From CAKUFA01 sp963646285 (GTDB taxonomy: Bacteria; Bacillota; Clostridia; Christensenellales; Aristaeellaceae), in contig CAVIWF010000003.1 in the NCBI GenBank assembly GCA_963646285.1, positions 33,040 through 97,039 on the forward strand: a stretch of 64,000 nt of DNA, in the 5' to 3' direction. The notes beneath the pieces are model-generated. The model was not told the DNA's origin and ran no database searches. It saw only the letters and a program-made list of their open reading frames with translations. The translations under genes were made by a program, and so were the position numbers. This document shows, one piece after another, positions 9,501 through 16,779 of this stretch. Within the stretch, counting starts at the first letter, position 1, and every line of letters starts with the position of its first letter.

Positions 9501-9749
9501 CTGTGCCATCAAGGTTGCTGCCACCACATGGCGGCAAGCGCCCCGGGCATTCCATTCATCACAGGTGCACTTGGCAGGCTCCTCCGGGGTAAAAATAACT
9601 TCCCTTCTAGGGGTTCCTGCCACCACATATTTCATCAGCATGCCGGATTGCTCCAGTGCACGGACGCCGCCCTTGCGGTACAGTGCTTCTCCGGCTTCAT
9701 ATTCCTTTTCTCCCGCCAGGAGACGTAGACGATAAGATCCCTGTGCCAT
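6588..9749 (-). CDS. SWIM zinc-finger SNF2-family helicase
   Basis: A 1053-residue DNA-dependent ATPase. The N-terminus carries a SWIM zinc finger (C61-x-C63, C72-x-H74: CTCDEWNARGACRH). A bacterial SNF2-associated domain occupies the middle. The C-terminal half is the SNF2 motor, with GLGKT (Walker A) near 626, DEAQH (motif II) near 723, LTGTPMENS (motif III), and QATDRAHRIGQ (motif VI). I choose the ATG at 9749 preceded by TTGGAG; an upstream in-frame ATG has no binding site. Such proteins are widespread in Firmicutes, often alone as here. They are thought to remodel protein-DNA complexes, but no specific function is established and none can be read from this context. Confidence 0.9.
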   Translation of the reverse strand: MAQGSYRLRLLAGEKEYEAGEALYRKGGVRALEQSGMLMKYVVAGTPRREVIFTPEEPAKCTCDEWNARGACRHVVAATLMAQESGAMEDLVRQKAVLAGPKLMSAMESALPEDGTLRMEVTLVYENGTPSQKAKLRLGLRVGEERLYVVRSIPQMIEAIDAGTTMEFGKGFVYHPEWMRFGPAETRLLGILRALCLAEKETGASLRGADLRVMALPEPFAEAVLKELENLPFRMAVGEKAMVVKRVRAARLPLHYRVTGSLRGLTITALFPKDFQPITASCAYAVVSGTVVAVDPGQQSVMRVLWQEQLGGRSMFDFPMKETTRVIGEVIPFLKLTGVVEMDPDLERQLVRLPLVPRVYLDREGKEVVARTQFCYGEDTIDPFDDAAEMDTLPRTGKVLLRDAAAERQVLDALGSAGFYVRKNRVYLTGQDAIFDFVSGGVQKLQNMCEVYLSRDFRKMTPRKPVLQGRMRMNGGRLEMTFTEDGEPAEEILSILEALSKHRRYFRLKDGSFLDLSGMDEWQSLADSVFEAANVEGVDAVSPAGDTVSLSAYRTCYLNSLLSASSLPIEVDSSVQETVKALIDPDEEKIQLPAGLSLRPYQQRGFHWLMTLDKLHMGGILADDMGLGKTVQVIAMLKATRKPGETSLVVAPTSLTYNWLSELERFTPELSVMVMAGSGAQRASQIEHVKKAKDVDVLITSYPLIRRDIDLMKDMDFRFVILDEAQHIKNAGSVGAVAVKQLHGQTRFALTGTPMENSAGELWSIFDFVLPGYLFSYSSFLRKYQDGEDLDDLRRRIRPFLMRRLKKDVLTELPDKLETTLTAQMSPEQEKVYQAAMVRLRDRVDHVMTEKGLGRGRTEVLAAITELRQICCHPSLVLSDYAGTSGKMEMLLEILPGALQAGRRILLFSQFTSMLKILKEQLENAGYSCMYLDGDTPPQKRLEMTEQFNGGTGQIFLISLKAGGTGLNLTGADMVIHYDPWWNPAAEDQATDRAHRIGQTKKVEVIRLVTHGSIEEQVVALGQRKKALFDQLITPGEELVTALTEQDIRALFA

Positions 9750-9889
9750 CCAACTTTTCACTCCAATAAGCTTACTGCAAAAAACAGTAGCTTTCACGTA
9801 TTCTACACCCGCCCCTGCAATTCCTGCCGGAAGAGAAAAGGGGCTGCACCTTTTCTTGCTCCGTCTTCGTTTTTTCGTTGTCCTTTCCC

Positions 9890-9918
9890 TTGTTTTTTCC
9901 TTTGGCCGCTTTTATAAT
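9890..9918 (+). promoter_or_regulatory. Promoter of the HD-hydrolase operon
   Basis: TTGTTT (9890-9895), a 17-base spacer, and TATAAT (9913-9918), 34 bases before the start codon. Confidence 0.6.
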
Positions 9919-9951
9919 GAAAGCCGTTATGCTGCCGAAAGGAGAGCCTGC

Positions 9952-10596
9952 ATGGAGGAACAAGAAAGAATCCTCAGCCTTGTGAGAGACGAAATTCGCC
10001 GCCTCTTCTCGGATGATTTTTCCGGTCATGACGCATGGCACACCATCCGTGTGGAGCGTACCGCCGCCGTTATTGCTGAGGCGGAAGGCTGTGATGTTTT
10101 CATCGTGCGTCTCGGTGCCCTGCTCCACGACGCAGATGACCCCAAGCTTTTTTCCACCCAGGATTATCAAAACGCCCGTGACATCATGGCTCGCGCCTAC
10201 GTGGATGCATCCACTGCCCAGCAGGTCATTGCCGCTATCGCCACCGTATCCTTCAAGGGAACAGACACCCAAACCCCCACCACCTTGGCGGGCAAGGTAT
10301 TGCAGGATGCCGACCGGCTGGATGCACTGGGCGCCATCGGCATTGCCCGTACCTTTGCCTACGGCGGCAGCCACAGCCGAGCCATGTATGACCCGGAGCT
10401 TCCTCCCCTGCTGCATATGGATGAAGCCGCTTACCGCAAAAATCAGGGCAGCAGTTTGAATCACTTTTATGAGAAGCTTTTCCTCCTCAAGGATATGATG
10501 AACACCGACACTGCACGGCGCATGGCAGCAAAGCGGGATGCCTATCTCCATGCCTTTGCAGAAGAGTTCCTGGCTGAATGGGATGGAAAATGCTAA
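9952..10596 (+). CDS. HD-domain phosphohydrolase (YedJ-like)
   Basis: A 214-residue soluble HD-superfamily protein. Metal ligands are visible in order: H30 in DAWHTIRV, H59-D60 in LLHDADD, and D119/D121 in LQDADRLDALG. This pattern and length match the YedJ/YpgQ group, some of which hydrolyse nucleoside phosphates. The ATG at 9952 follows AAAGGAGAG; the in-frame extension upstream runs through the promoter and is rejected. It is first in a three-gene plus-strand group with an acetyltransferase and a tiny membrane protein. Substrate is not predictable; a nucleotide housecleaning role is plausible. Confidence 0.85.
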   Translation: MEEQERILSLVRDEIRRLFSDDFSGHDAWHTIRVERTAAVIAEAEGCDVFIVRLGALLHDADDPKLFSTQDYQNARDIMARAYVDASTAQQVIAAIATVSFKGTDTQTPTTLAGKVLQDADRLDALGAIGIARTFAYGGSHSRAMYDPELPPLLHMDEAAYRKNQGSSLNHFYEKLFLLKDMMNTDTARRMAAKRDAYLHAFAEEFLAEWDGKC

Positions 10597-10637
10597 CCCT
10601 GCAACGAACAGATTTGCTGACAGAAAGGATGGATGAT

Positions 10638-11129
10638 ATGATCATTCGTGTAACAGAAGAAAAAGATATTCCCGCCTGCCGTGACATTTATAATCACGAG
10701 GTACTCCATGGTCTGGCTACCTTTGATACCGAGCCCAAATCCATGGAAGAACGCAAGGCCTGGTTCGATGCCCACAACCGTGATCATCATCCCCTGCTGA
10801 CAGCAGAAATCGACGGTCAGGTTGCCGGCTACGCCAGTCTATCCACCTATCGTCCCCGCACGGCCTACAATGGCACGGTAGAATTGTCCGTCTATGTAGG
10901 CGAAGGATTCCGCCACCGTGGGGTGGCCAGTGCGCTGGTCAAGGAGCTGCTGACCATGGCCAAGGCGGATCCTGACATTCACAATGTGGTTTCCGTGATC
11001 ACCGGGTGCAACACCGCCAGCATTGCCCTGCACGAGCAGTTTGGCTTCACCTATGTGGGTACGCTGCACAAGGTGGGCGTGAAGTTTGGCCAGTATCTGG
11101 ACACGGTGGAATACGAAATGCTGGTGTGA
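10638..11129 (+). CDS. GNAT N-acetyltransferase, phosphinothricin/methionine-sulfone type
   Basis: A 163-residue GNAT enzyme that would transfer acetyl from acetyl-CoA to an amine. It begins IIRVTEEKDIPACRDIYN, and shows the acetyl-CoA loop GFRHRGVAS (motif A) and the NTASIALHEQFGF segment (motif B) typical of Pat/MnaT enzymes, which acetylate phosphinothricin, methionine sulfone or related amino acids. The ATG at 10638 is preferred because AAAGGA sits eight bases upstream; an ATG at 10629 would be too close. It is 41 bases after the HD gene and 10 before the small membrane gene. Natural substrate unknown. Confidence 0.85.
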   Translation: MIIRVTEEKDIPACRDIYNHEVLHGLATFDTEPKSMEERKAWFDAHNRDHHPLLTAEIDGQVAGYASLSTYRPRTAYNGTVELSVYVGEGFRHRGVASALVKELLTMAKADPDIHNVVSVITGCNTASIALHEQFGFTYVGTLHKVGVKFGQYLDTVEYEMLV

Positions 11130-11139
11130 GGTAATAAAC

Positions 11140-11355
11140 ATGAAAAAGCTTTCTCCTGATGCAAAACTGATTCTTGCCGGTGTCGGCGCCATTGTGACGC
11201 TGGTGCTTGCCCTGGTTGACTTGCTGCCCATGGTGCTCCGGGAAATCATGATCGTTGCCGCTCTGGTGCTCAGCGTCCTGTACATCTACTTTTTCTACAA
11301 AAATCCAGAAAACCGGAAGTACCGCCGGAAGCTGCCGAAGGACGATGAAAAATAA
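11140..11355 (+). CDS. Small two-helix membrane protein
   Basis: A 71-residue protein with two hydrophobic helices (about 8-28 and 33-51), then a very basic tail ending in KKxPKDDEK-like residues. The start follows a GAGGT site that overlaps the stop of the acetyltransferase gene, so the pair is probably translated together. I recognise no family. The positive-inside rule puts the tail in the cytoplasm. Confidence 0.7.
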   Translation: MKKLSPDAKLILAGVGAIVTLVLALVDLLPMVLREIMIVAALVLSVLYIYFFYKNPENRKYRRKLPKDDEK

Positions 11356-11405
11356 GCCGAAAGTGAACCGAAACCAAAAAATATCTATTCAATTCGTGAA
11401 AATTA

Positions 11406-11414
11406 TGGTATACT
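11406..11414 (+). promoter_or_regulatory. Extended -10 promoter of the GGGtGRT operon
   Basis: TGGTATACT is an extended -10 (TG-n-TATACT). The -35 region is weak. It lies 62 bases before the first gene. Confidence 0.55.
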
Positions 11415-11475
11415 AAAGCCGATCATGCAAAGGAACATCATGGCATGACGATCCACAGATAGGAGGAACCAAACG

Positions 11476-12177
11476 ATGCAATACTCCAAGGAAGTTGAAG
11501 AAATGGTCTGCATCGCCAAGGGACCGAACCATGGTCCCGCCCCGATCCCTGAAGAGGGTCAGTGGGTGCAGGCGAAGGAGATCACCGACATTTCCGGCCT
11601 GACCCACGGCATTGGCTGGTGCGCGCCCCAGCAAGGTGCCTGCAAATTGACACTGAATGTTAAGAAAGGCGTTATCGAAGAAGCTCTGGTGGAAACCATC
11701 GGCTGCTCCGGCATGACGCATTCCGCTGCTATGGCCAGCGAAATTCTCCCCGGCAAAACCATTCTGGAAGCACTGAACACCGACCTGGTGTGCGATGCAA
11801 TCAACACGGCTATGCGTGAGCTGTTCCTGCAGATCGTTTACGGCCGTACCCAGTCCGCTTTCTCTGATGACGGTCTGGTCATCGGCGCAGGTCTGGAAGA
11901 CCTGGGCAAGGGTCTGCGCAGCCAGGTGGGTACCATGTACGGCACCAAGCTGAAGGGCACCCGCTATCTGGAAATGGCAGAAGGCTATGTGCTGAAGCTG
12001 GCCGTGGATAAGGACGACCAGGTGTGCGGCTATCAGTTCCTGTCCCTGGGCAAGATGATGGACGCTATCAAGAAGGGCATGAGCCCCAACGAAGCTTACG
12101 AGAAGAACATCGGCACCTATGGCCGGTTCAAGGCTGAAGACGGCGCGGTCAAGTGGATCGATCCGCGCAAGCAGTAA
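11476..12177 (+). CDS. NifU/IscU-like scaffold protein paired with GGGtGRT
   Basis: A 233-residue protein whose first half resembles the IscU/NifU N-terminal fold: a GAC..LTLNVKKGVIEEA strand pair and GCSGMTHSAAMASE, the equivalent of IscU GCGSAIASS. Cysteines at 12, 49, 56 and 77 are candidates for iron-sulfur binding. The third classical scaffold cysteine is not obvious. The C-terminal 100 residues are specific to this subfamily. The ATG has AGGAGGAAC seven bases upstream. It is followed 18 bases later by the GGGtGRT gene, and the two are found side by side in many anaerobes (family knowledge). They probably form one complex, but the function is not established. Confidence 0.85.
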   Translation: MQYSKEVEEMVCIAKGPNHGPAPIPEEGQWVQAKEITDISGLTHGIGWCAPQQGACKLTLNVKKGVIEEALVETIGCSGMTHSAAMASEILPGKTILEALNTDLVCDAINTAMRELFLQIVYGRTQSAFSDDGLVIGAGLEDLGKGLRSQVGTMYGTKLKGTRYLEMAEGYVLKLAVDKDDQVCGYQFLSLGKMMDAIKKGMSPNEAYEKNIGTYGRFKAEDGAVKWIDPRKQ

Positions 12178-12195
12178 TTGAGGAGGTGTGCAAGA

Positions 12196-13218
12196 ATGGC
12201 TCTGTTTGAAGGTTATGAACGTCGCATGCCTCAGCTCCAGCCCGTGCTCGAAAAGTATGGCTTCAAGGATTTTGATGAGCTGAAGGCTTTCAACAACGCT
12301 AAGGGTGTGGATGCTTACAAGATCGTAGAGGGCATTCAGCCGATCGCTTTTGAAAACGCCAAGTGGGCCTATGAGCTTGGTGCTGCCATTGCCCTGAAGA
12401 AGGGTGTAAAGACCGCTGCCGAGGCTGCCAAGTGCGTTGGCGAGGGTCTGCAGGCTTTCTGCATCCCCGGCTCCGTTGCTGACCAGCGTCAGGTGGGTCT
12501 GGGTCACGGCAACCTGGGCGCTATGCTGCTGGATGAGAAGACCGAGTGCTTTGCTTTCCTGGCTGGCCACGAGTCCTTCGCCGCTGCTGAAGGTGCTATC
12601 GGCATTGCCCGCAACGCCAACAAGGTTCGTAAGAACCCCCTGCGCGTTATCCTGAACGGCCTGGGCAAGGACGCTGCCATGATCATCAGCCGTATCAACG
12701 GCTTCACCTATGTGCAGACCAAGTATGATTACCTGTCTGCCGACGTGAAGGAAGATCATGCATTGACCGTTGTGAAGGAAACCAAGTACTCCGACGGCGA
12801 GCGTTCCAAGGTTCGCTGCTACGGTGCAGACGATGTGCGTGAGGGCGTTGCCATCATGTGGCACGAAGGCGTGGATGTGTCCATTACCGGCAACTCCACC
12901 AACCCCACCCGTTTCCAGCACCCTGTAGCCGGCACCTATAAGAAGGAATGCTGGGAAGCTGGCAAGCAGTACTTCTCCGTGGCTTCCGGCGGCGGCACCG
13001 GCCGTACCCTGCACCCCGACAACATGGCTGCCGGTCCTGCCAGCTACGGCATGACGGATACCATGGGTCGTATGCACTCCGACGCTCAGTTCGCTGGTTC
13101 TTCTTCCGTGCCTGCCCACGTGGAAATGATGGGTCTCATCGGCATGGGCAACAACCCCATGGTCGGCGCTACCGTAGCTGTGGCCGTGGCTGTGGAAGAA
13201 GCTCAGAAGAACGCCTAA
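12196..13218 (+). CDS. GGGtGRT family protein of unknown function
   Basis: A 340-residue protein carrying the family-defining motif SGGGTGRTLHPDN at about residues 264-276. Other conserved parts are GLGHGNLGAMLLDE near 100 and VSITGNSTNPTRFQHP near 235. It is soluble, with no signal or membrane segment. The start is the ATG after AGGAGGTG at 12181-12188. Codon use is strongly biased to GCT/GGT/CGT forms compared with neighbours, a sign of high expression. It ends at a strong terminator, so the pair is a closed two-gene operon. The Gly-rich motif may bind a phosphate or cofactor; that is only a guess. Confidence 0.85.
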   Translation: MALFEGYERRMPQLQPVLEKYGFKDFDELKAFNNAKGVDAYKIVEGIQPIAFENAKWAYELGAAIALKKGVKTAAEAAKCVGEGLQAFCIPGSVADQRQVGLGHGNLGAMLLDEKTECFAFLAGHESFAAAEGAIGIARNANKVRKNPLRVILNGLGKDAAMIISRINGFTYVQTKYDYLSADVKEDHALTVVKETKYSDGERSKVRCYGADDVREGVAIMWHEGVDVSITGNSTNPTRFQHPVAGTYKKECWEAGKQYFSVASGGGTGRTLHPDNMAAGPASYGMTDTMGRMHSDAQFAGSSSVPAHVEMMGLIGMGNNPMVGATVAVAVAVEEAQKNA

Positions 13219-13238
13219 TTCCATCGTAACATAAAGGA

Positions 13239-13286
13239 GCGAAGCTTTTCACCGCTGCAAAGTGGTTGAAAGCTTCGCTTTTTTTG
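13239..13286 (+). terminator. Strong terminator of the GGGtGRT operon
   Basis: GCGAAGCTTT..ACC pairs with GGT..AAAGCTTCGC, followed by seven T residues: a classical rho-independent terminator. It also lies between converging genes and may slow transcription from rarA. Confidence 0.9.
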
Positions 13287-13308
13287 TATTCGATTTCCGG
13301 TGCGTCTG

Positions 13309-14628
13309 TTATCCCTTTTTGTTCTTCATCTGCGCCCGAGCCTGATGATTGCGGAGAATGGGCGCTTCATGCCCCATATCCGATGGATGGTAGTATTGCT
13401 TCCCCTTCACTTCCGGGGGCATATACTCTTGCTGCACCCAGTGTCCCGGAAAATCGTGGGGATAAAGATACCCTTTCCCCGAGCCAAGCCTTTCCGAGCC
13501 TTTATAATGGGTATCCCGCAGGTGAACCGGGACTGCACCGAATCCGCCCTTTTCCGCATCCGCCATGGCAGCATCCACTGCTGCGCTCACTGCATTGGAT
13601 TTCGGGCTTTCGCATACCGCAATAATGGCCTGAGCAATGGGCAGCCGTGCTTCCGGCATACCGACCGTTTCAAGATCCTGTGCGGCAGCGGCAGCCTGAA
13701 GCATGGCTACCGGGTTGGCCAATCCCACGTCCTCGCTGGCATGGGCAATGATTCGCCTGACGATCAGCCGTGGATCCACCCCCGCATAAATAAGCCGGGC
13801 AAACCAAGCCAGTGCCGCATCACTGTCCGACCCACGAAGGGACTTGCAGAAAGCACTGAGCATATCGTAATACAGGCTTTCATCACAGCGGAGCATGGGC
13901 TTCTGGATGCTCTCTTCCGCCACCGCCATGGTGATGTGAATGATTCCCTCTGCATCTGCCGGGGTGGTCAGCACCGCCAGCTCAATGGCGCCCAGCGCCG
14001 AGCGCACATCCCCATCTGCAATGCGGGCAATGTGCTTCAAGGCTGCATCCTCTGCCACCACGTGCAGCTCTCCATAGCCCCGTTCCTTGTCCTTCAGGGC
14101 ATGGTTCATGGCTGTGATCACATCCGCCTCGCTGAGTGGAAAGAACTGAAAAACCCGGCACCGGCTGACGATAGCCGGTGTCATGGCAATCATGGGATTC
14201 TCCGTTGTGGAGCCAATGAAGCGGATGGTTCCCCGCTCAATGGCCGGCAGGATGCTGTCGCTCTGTGCCTTGTTCCAGCGGTGGCACTCATCCAGCAGCA
14301 AATAGGTGGACTGACCATACAGCCGCTGCCGTTCCTCCGCTGCCTTGATCACTTCCCGCACATCTGCCACGCCGCTGGTCACGGCATTCAGCTGCACAAA
14401 GGCAGCTTGGGTTGCATGGGCGATGATCGAAGCCAGGGTGGTTTTTCCGCAGCCAGGGGGACCGAAGAAAATGGAGGAAGTTAACCGGTCTGCCTCAATG
14501 GCACGGCGAAGCAGCCGTCCCTCCCCCACCAGGTGCCGCTGACCGATGAACTCGTCCAGGGTTCGGGGGCGCATTCGATCCGCCAGGGGGGCGGAGGATG
14601 CATTGGCCATTTGAAAAAGATCCATCAT
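13309..14628 (-). CDS. rarA: Replication-associated recombination protein RarA (MgsA)
   Basis: A 439-residue AAA+ ATPase of the RarA/MgsA/WRNIP1 family, which acts at stalled replication forks. Walker A is GPPGCGKT at 56-63 and Walker B is LLLDECHRWNK at 110-120 (the family usually has DEIHRF). GSTTENP is sensor 1, and the C-terminal tetramerisation region includes HYKGSERLGSGKGY and YPHDFPGHWVQQEY. Length is usual. GGGAG precedes the first ATG; a second ATG follows immediately. It is last in the long minus-strand block, 12 bases after a DUF1294 gene. Confidence 0.93.
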   Translation of the reverse strand: MMDLFQMANASSAPLADRMRPRTLDEFIGQRHLVGEGRLLRRAIEADRLTSSIFFGPPGCGKTTLASIIAHATQAAFVQLNAVTSGVADVREVIKAAEERQRLYGQSTYLLLDECHRWNKAQSDSILPAIERGTIRFIGSTTENPMIAMTPAIVSRCRVFQFFPLSEADVITAMNHALKDKERGYGELHVVAEDAALKHIARIADGDVRSALGAIELAVLTTPADAEGIIHITMAVAEESIQKPMLRCDESLYYDMLSAFCKSLRGSDSDAALAWFARLIYAGVDPRLIVRRIIAHASEDVGLANPVAMLQAAAAAQDLETVGMPEARLPIAQAIIAVCESPKSNAVSAAVDAAMADAEKGGFGAVPVHLRDTHYKGSERLGSGKGYLYPHDFPGHWVQQEYMPPEVKGKQYYHPSDMGHEAPILRNHQARAQMKNKKG

Positions 14629-14640
14629 GTTCTTACTCCC

Positions 14641-14910
14641 TTAGATCACATGCCCTGCCCACAGCAGCAGGACAAGCTGAACCAGCATCATGGCCGGCAA
14701 ACCGTAGCGGAAATACCAGTGCTTTGTTTTGTGGTGAAAGCAGAACATGCCCAGTGTGCCCCCAATGCCGCCGAAGCAGGCCGATGTCAGCAGCAATGTC
14801 CGTTCGGAAATGCGCCACTGATGCTTCCGTGCCCGGCGTTTGTCGATGCCCATCAGGAGAAAGGCAAGCAGGCTCATGACAGCCGTTGCAATCAAGAGAA
14901 TTTTCAACAT
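14641..14910 (-). CDS. DUF1294 small membrane protein
   Basis: An 89-residue protein with three hydrophobic segments and the DUF1294 signature: MGIDKRRARKHQWRISE, GGIGGTLGMF, HHKTKHWYF, and a final hydrophobic helix. The start follows AAGGAGG at seven bases. The family is very common in Firmicutes and has no assigned role. It is packed between the lipase and rarA genes (12 bases on each side), consistent with one transcript. Confidence 0.85.
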   Translation of the reverse strand: MLKILLIATAVMSLLAFLLMGIDKRRARKHQWRISERTLLLTSACFGGIGGTLGMFCFHHKTKHWYFRYGLPAMMLVQLVLLLWAGHVI

Positions 14911-14922
14911 GGGATAGCCTCC

Positions 14923-16518
14923 TTATTGAGCCGCTGCATGTTCCGTGGCATCGTCTTTTCCCTGGGGTGCAGGGCTTGCCGTTCGCCGCTGCTGCGTATA
15001 CCGGCGGGTGCTTCGATTCTGCCTTTCCGGTGCTGCGCGGTGGCGGTTGATAATCGGCCGCTGCTGCCAGGCGCTGATGTCGTAAACATTCACCAGCTTG
15101 GGGGGACGTCCGGCTCGCCACACCATGGGACGCAGGGTTTCTGCCCCAAAGAAGGTGATGTAGGGATACGCTCCCATCAGGGCGCCGTCCCGACATACGC
15201 AGGCATGGGGGAAGTTCATCAGCTCCATCAGTGCCGTGTTGAAGGGTTTTAATCCCAAAGCCGTAATCTGGGTACTGATCTTCTCTTCCAGGGAAGCAAC
15301 CACATTTTCATCAATGGCACTGCCGGTAATGGAAAGACAGGCAGCTGCCAGATGGCGGCACACAAAGCGCAGCACAGCATCCAGCCGGTTATCTGCCGCA
15401 GCCAGTGCCTTTTGCATGGCGGGATGCTTTTCCGCAATGCTGCTCAGGGTGGTCAGTACCTCCTCCGCAGGCAGCTTGGACAAGGCCCGGAAATAGGCAA
15501 TGCTGGTTTCCAGGCAGCCCTTGGTGCCGGTAATGTTGGTCAGCACCGGGCGCACCGCCATACGATTGCGCACGCTGACCTCGTCCCTGGGCCAGGAGTA
15601 GCACTGCCGGCGAATCTCTTCCCCTGCATAGTAGAACAGCAGCACCCCGAAGTGAACCTCCGAGCCCATGCGGGGCACCATATCATCCGTATTCACCACA
15701 TGGTACAGGGGATACGCCGCCGGATCCGGCACGGCGTTGCCCACTGCCACAGAAGGGGGCGCAAAGCCGTAGCCCACCATATTCGTCGGCAGCACGTTTT
15801 CGTTCACCATTTTCCGATGGCAGTACAGCTGCATAATGGCAGCCCCCTGACTGTGCCCCACCAGCCACAGGATGAAGCGGCTGTTTTCGCTGCCTGCCTC
15901 CTGAAGGATCTGGGTTAAGGTCAGGTCTTTCAGCCCCAATTCCCTGGCTGTCTGGGGAAAGGTGATGTCCTTTTCGTTGTTTTCAAACTGACGGGTCAGC
16001 TGAAGGAAGCCTTGATGCATGCCGTCTTCACTGGCCATGCGGAAATTGGAAAACCAGTCGTACAGCCGGGTGCCTGTGCCCATGAAGCTAATGGCTACAA
16101 TGTACCTGCCATCCCCGGTGGGGCGGCACATAACCAGGGCCTTGCCTGTATCGCTTTTTTCAATTTGCCGCAGTGCGCCTACCACCTGCCCCAAAGGGTT
16201 GTGCTGCTGCATTTTGGCACGGATCCGGTTCAGCTTCCACGCCGTAGCCAGCCGCCCCAGGGCTCCTTCCGGTGCATCCACGCCGTGGGTCAGCTCCCCA
16301 TCCACCTGAATGGTCACATCCCGCCAGCCTGCCTTCAGCCACAGTTCAATGTCCATGGCATAGGTATCGGCAGCCAATTCCACGCTCATGCGCATGGCCT
16401 CCTTGGACAAGGGCGGCCGCTTCTGTCCAAGGCAGTCCTTCACCCAGGGCTGCATCAAAGGGGATGTGTCGCTCAGGCACACATGGGTTGCTTCGCTGTA
16501 AATTTTCTGTTCCTCCAT
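14923..16518 (-). CDS. Lipase class 3-like alpha/beta hydrolase
   Basis: A 531-residue protein of the lipase 3 group. The nucleophile elbow is GHSQG at 221-225 (Ser223). The oxyanion region is ISFMGTGTRLYDW at about 143. VNTDDMVPRM (Asp278 or Asp279) and His289 are the likely other triad members. There is no signal peptide, so the enzyme should be cytoplasmic or bound from the inside. The last 50 residues are rich in Gln/Arg/Ala and look disordered. The start has GGAG about 11 bases upstream. It sits between a 72-residue orphan gene and DUF1294. Substrate unknown; membrane lipid turnover is possible. Confidence 0.75.
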   Translation of the reverse strand: MEEQKIYSEATHVCLSDTSPLMQPWVKDCLGQKRPPLSKEAMRMSVELAADTYAMDIELWLKAGWRDVTIQVDGELTHGVDAPEGALGRLATAWKLNRIRAKMQQHNPLGQVVGALRQIEKSDTGKALVMCRPTGDGRYIVAISFMGTGTRLYDWFSNFRMASEDGMHQGFLQLTRQFENNEKDITFPQTARELGLKDLTLTQILQEAGSENSRFILWLVGHSQGAAIMQLYCHRKMVNENVLPTNMVGYGFAPPSVAVGNAVPDPAAYPLYHVVNTDDMVPRMGSEVHFGVLLFYYAGEEIRRQCYSWPRDEVSVRNRMAVRPVLTNITGTKGCLETSIAYFRALSKLPAEEVLTTLSSIAEKHPAMQKALAAADNRLDAVLRFVCRHLAAACLSITGSAIDENVVASLEEKISTQITALGLKPFNTALMELMNFPHACVCRDGALMGAYPYITFFGAETLRPMVWRAGRPPKLVNVYDISAWQQRPIINRHRAAPERQNRSTRRYTQQRRTASPAPQGKDDATEHAAAQ

Positions 16519-16559
16519 ACTTTGCCACGCTCCGTCGCTTCTGTCGAAAAGGATTTCCC

Positions 16560-16778
16560 TTATCCTTCACCCTCGTCGCCCTTTCGGAAATCAGCAGAAA
16601 GGATTTGTTCCGCCGAAAGGGTTATGGTTCTTTTCGGCCGCTGGGTCAAAACAGTCACCTGCCTGCCATCCCAGGCAAGCACCTTCCCATTGGCCTGGCA
16701 CAGCTTGCCGTCGCCATCCTGCCAAATCAGGCGAATTACTCGGTCATGTTCCATGGAATACACAAAGAGACGCTCCAC
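16560..16778 (-). CDS. 72-residue conserved-looking orphan
   Basis: A short protein predicted from a GTG start one base after the stop of the GT-C-like gene, with GGAGGG five bases upstream of the GTG. Residues alternate in a small beta-barrel-like pattern (RVIRLIWQDGDGK, KVLAWDGRQVTVLT, RTITLSAEQILSAD), reminiscent of SH3-like or WYL-like folds, but I recognise no family. It is tightly placed between two genes of the same block. Confidence 0.6.
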   Translation of the reverse strand: MERLFVYSMEHDRVIRLIWQDGDGKLCQANGKVLAWDGRQVTVLTQRPKRTITLSAEQILSADFRKGDEGEG

Positions 16779-16779
16779 C

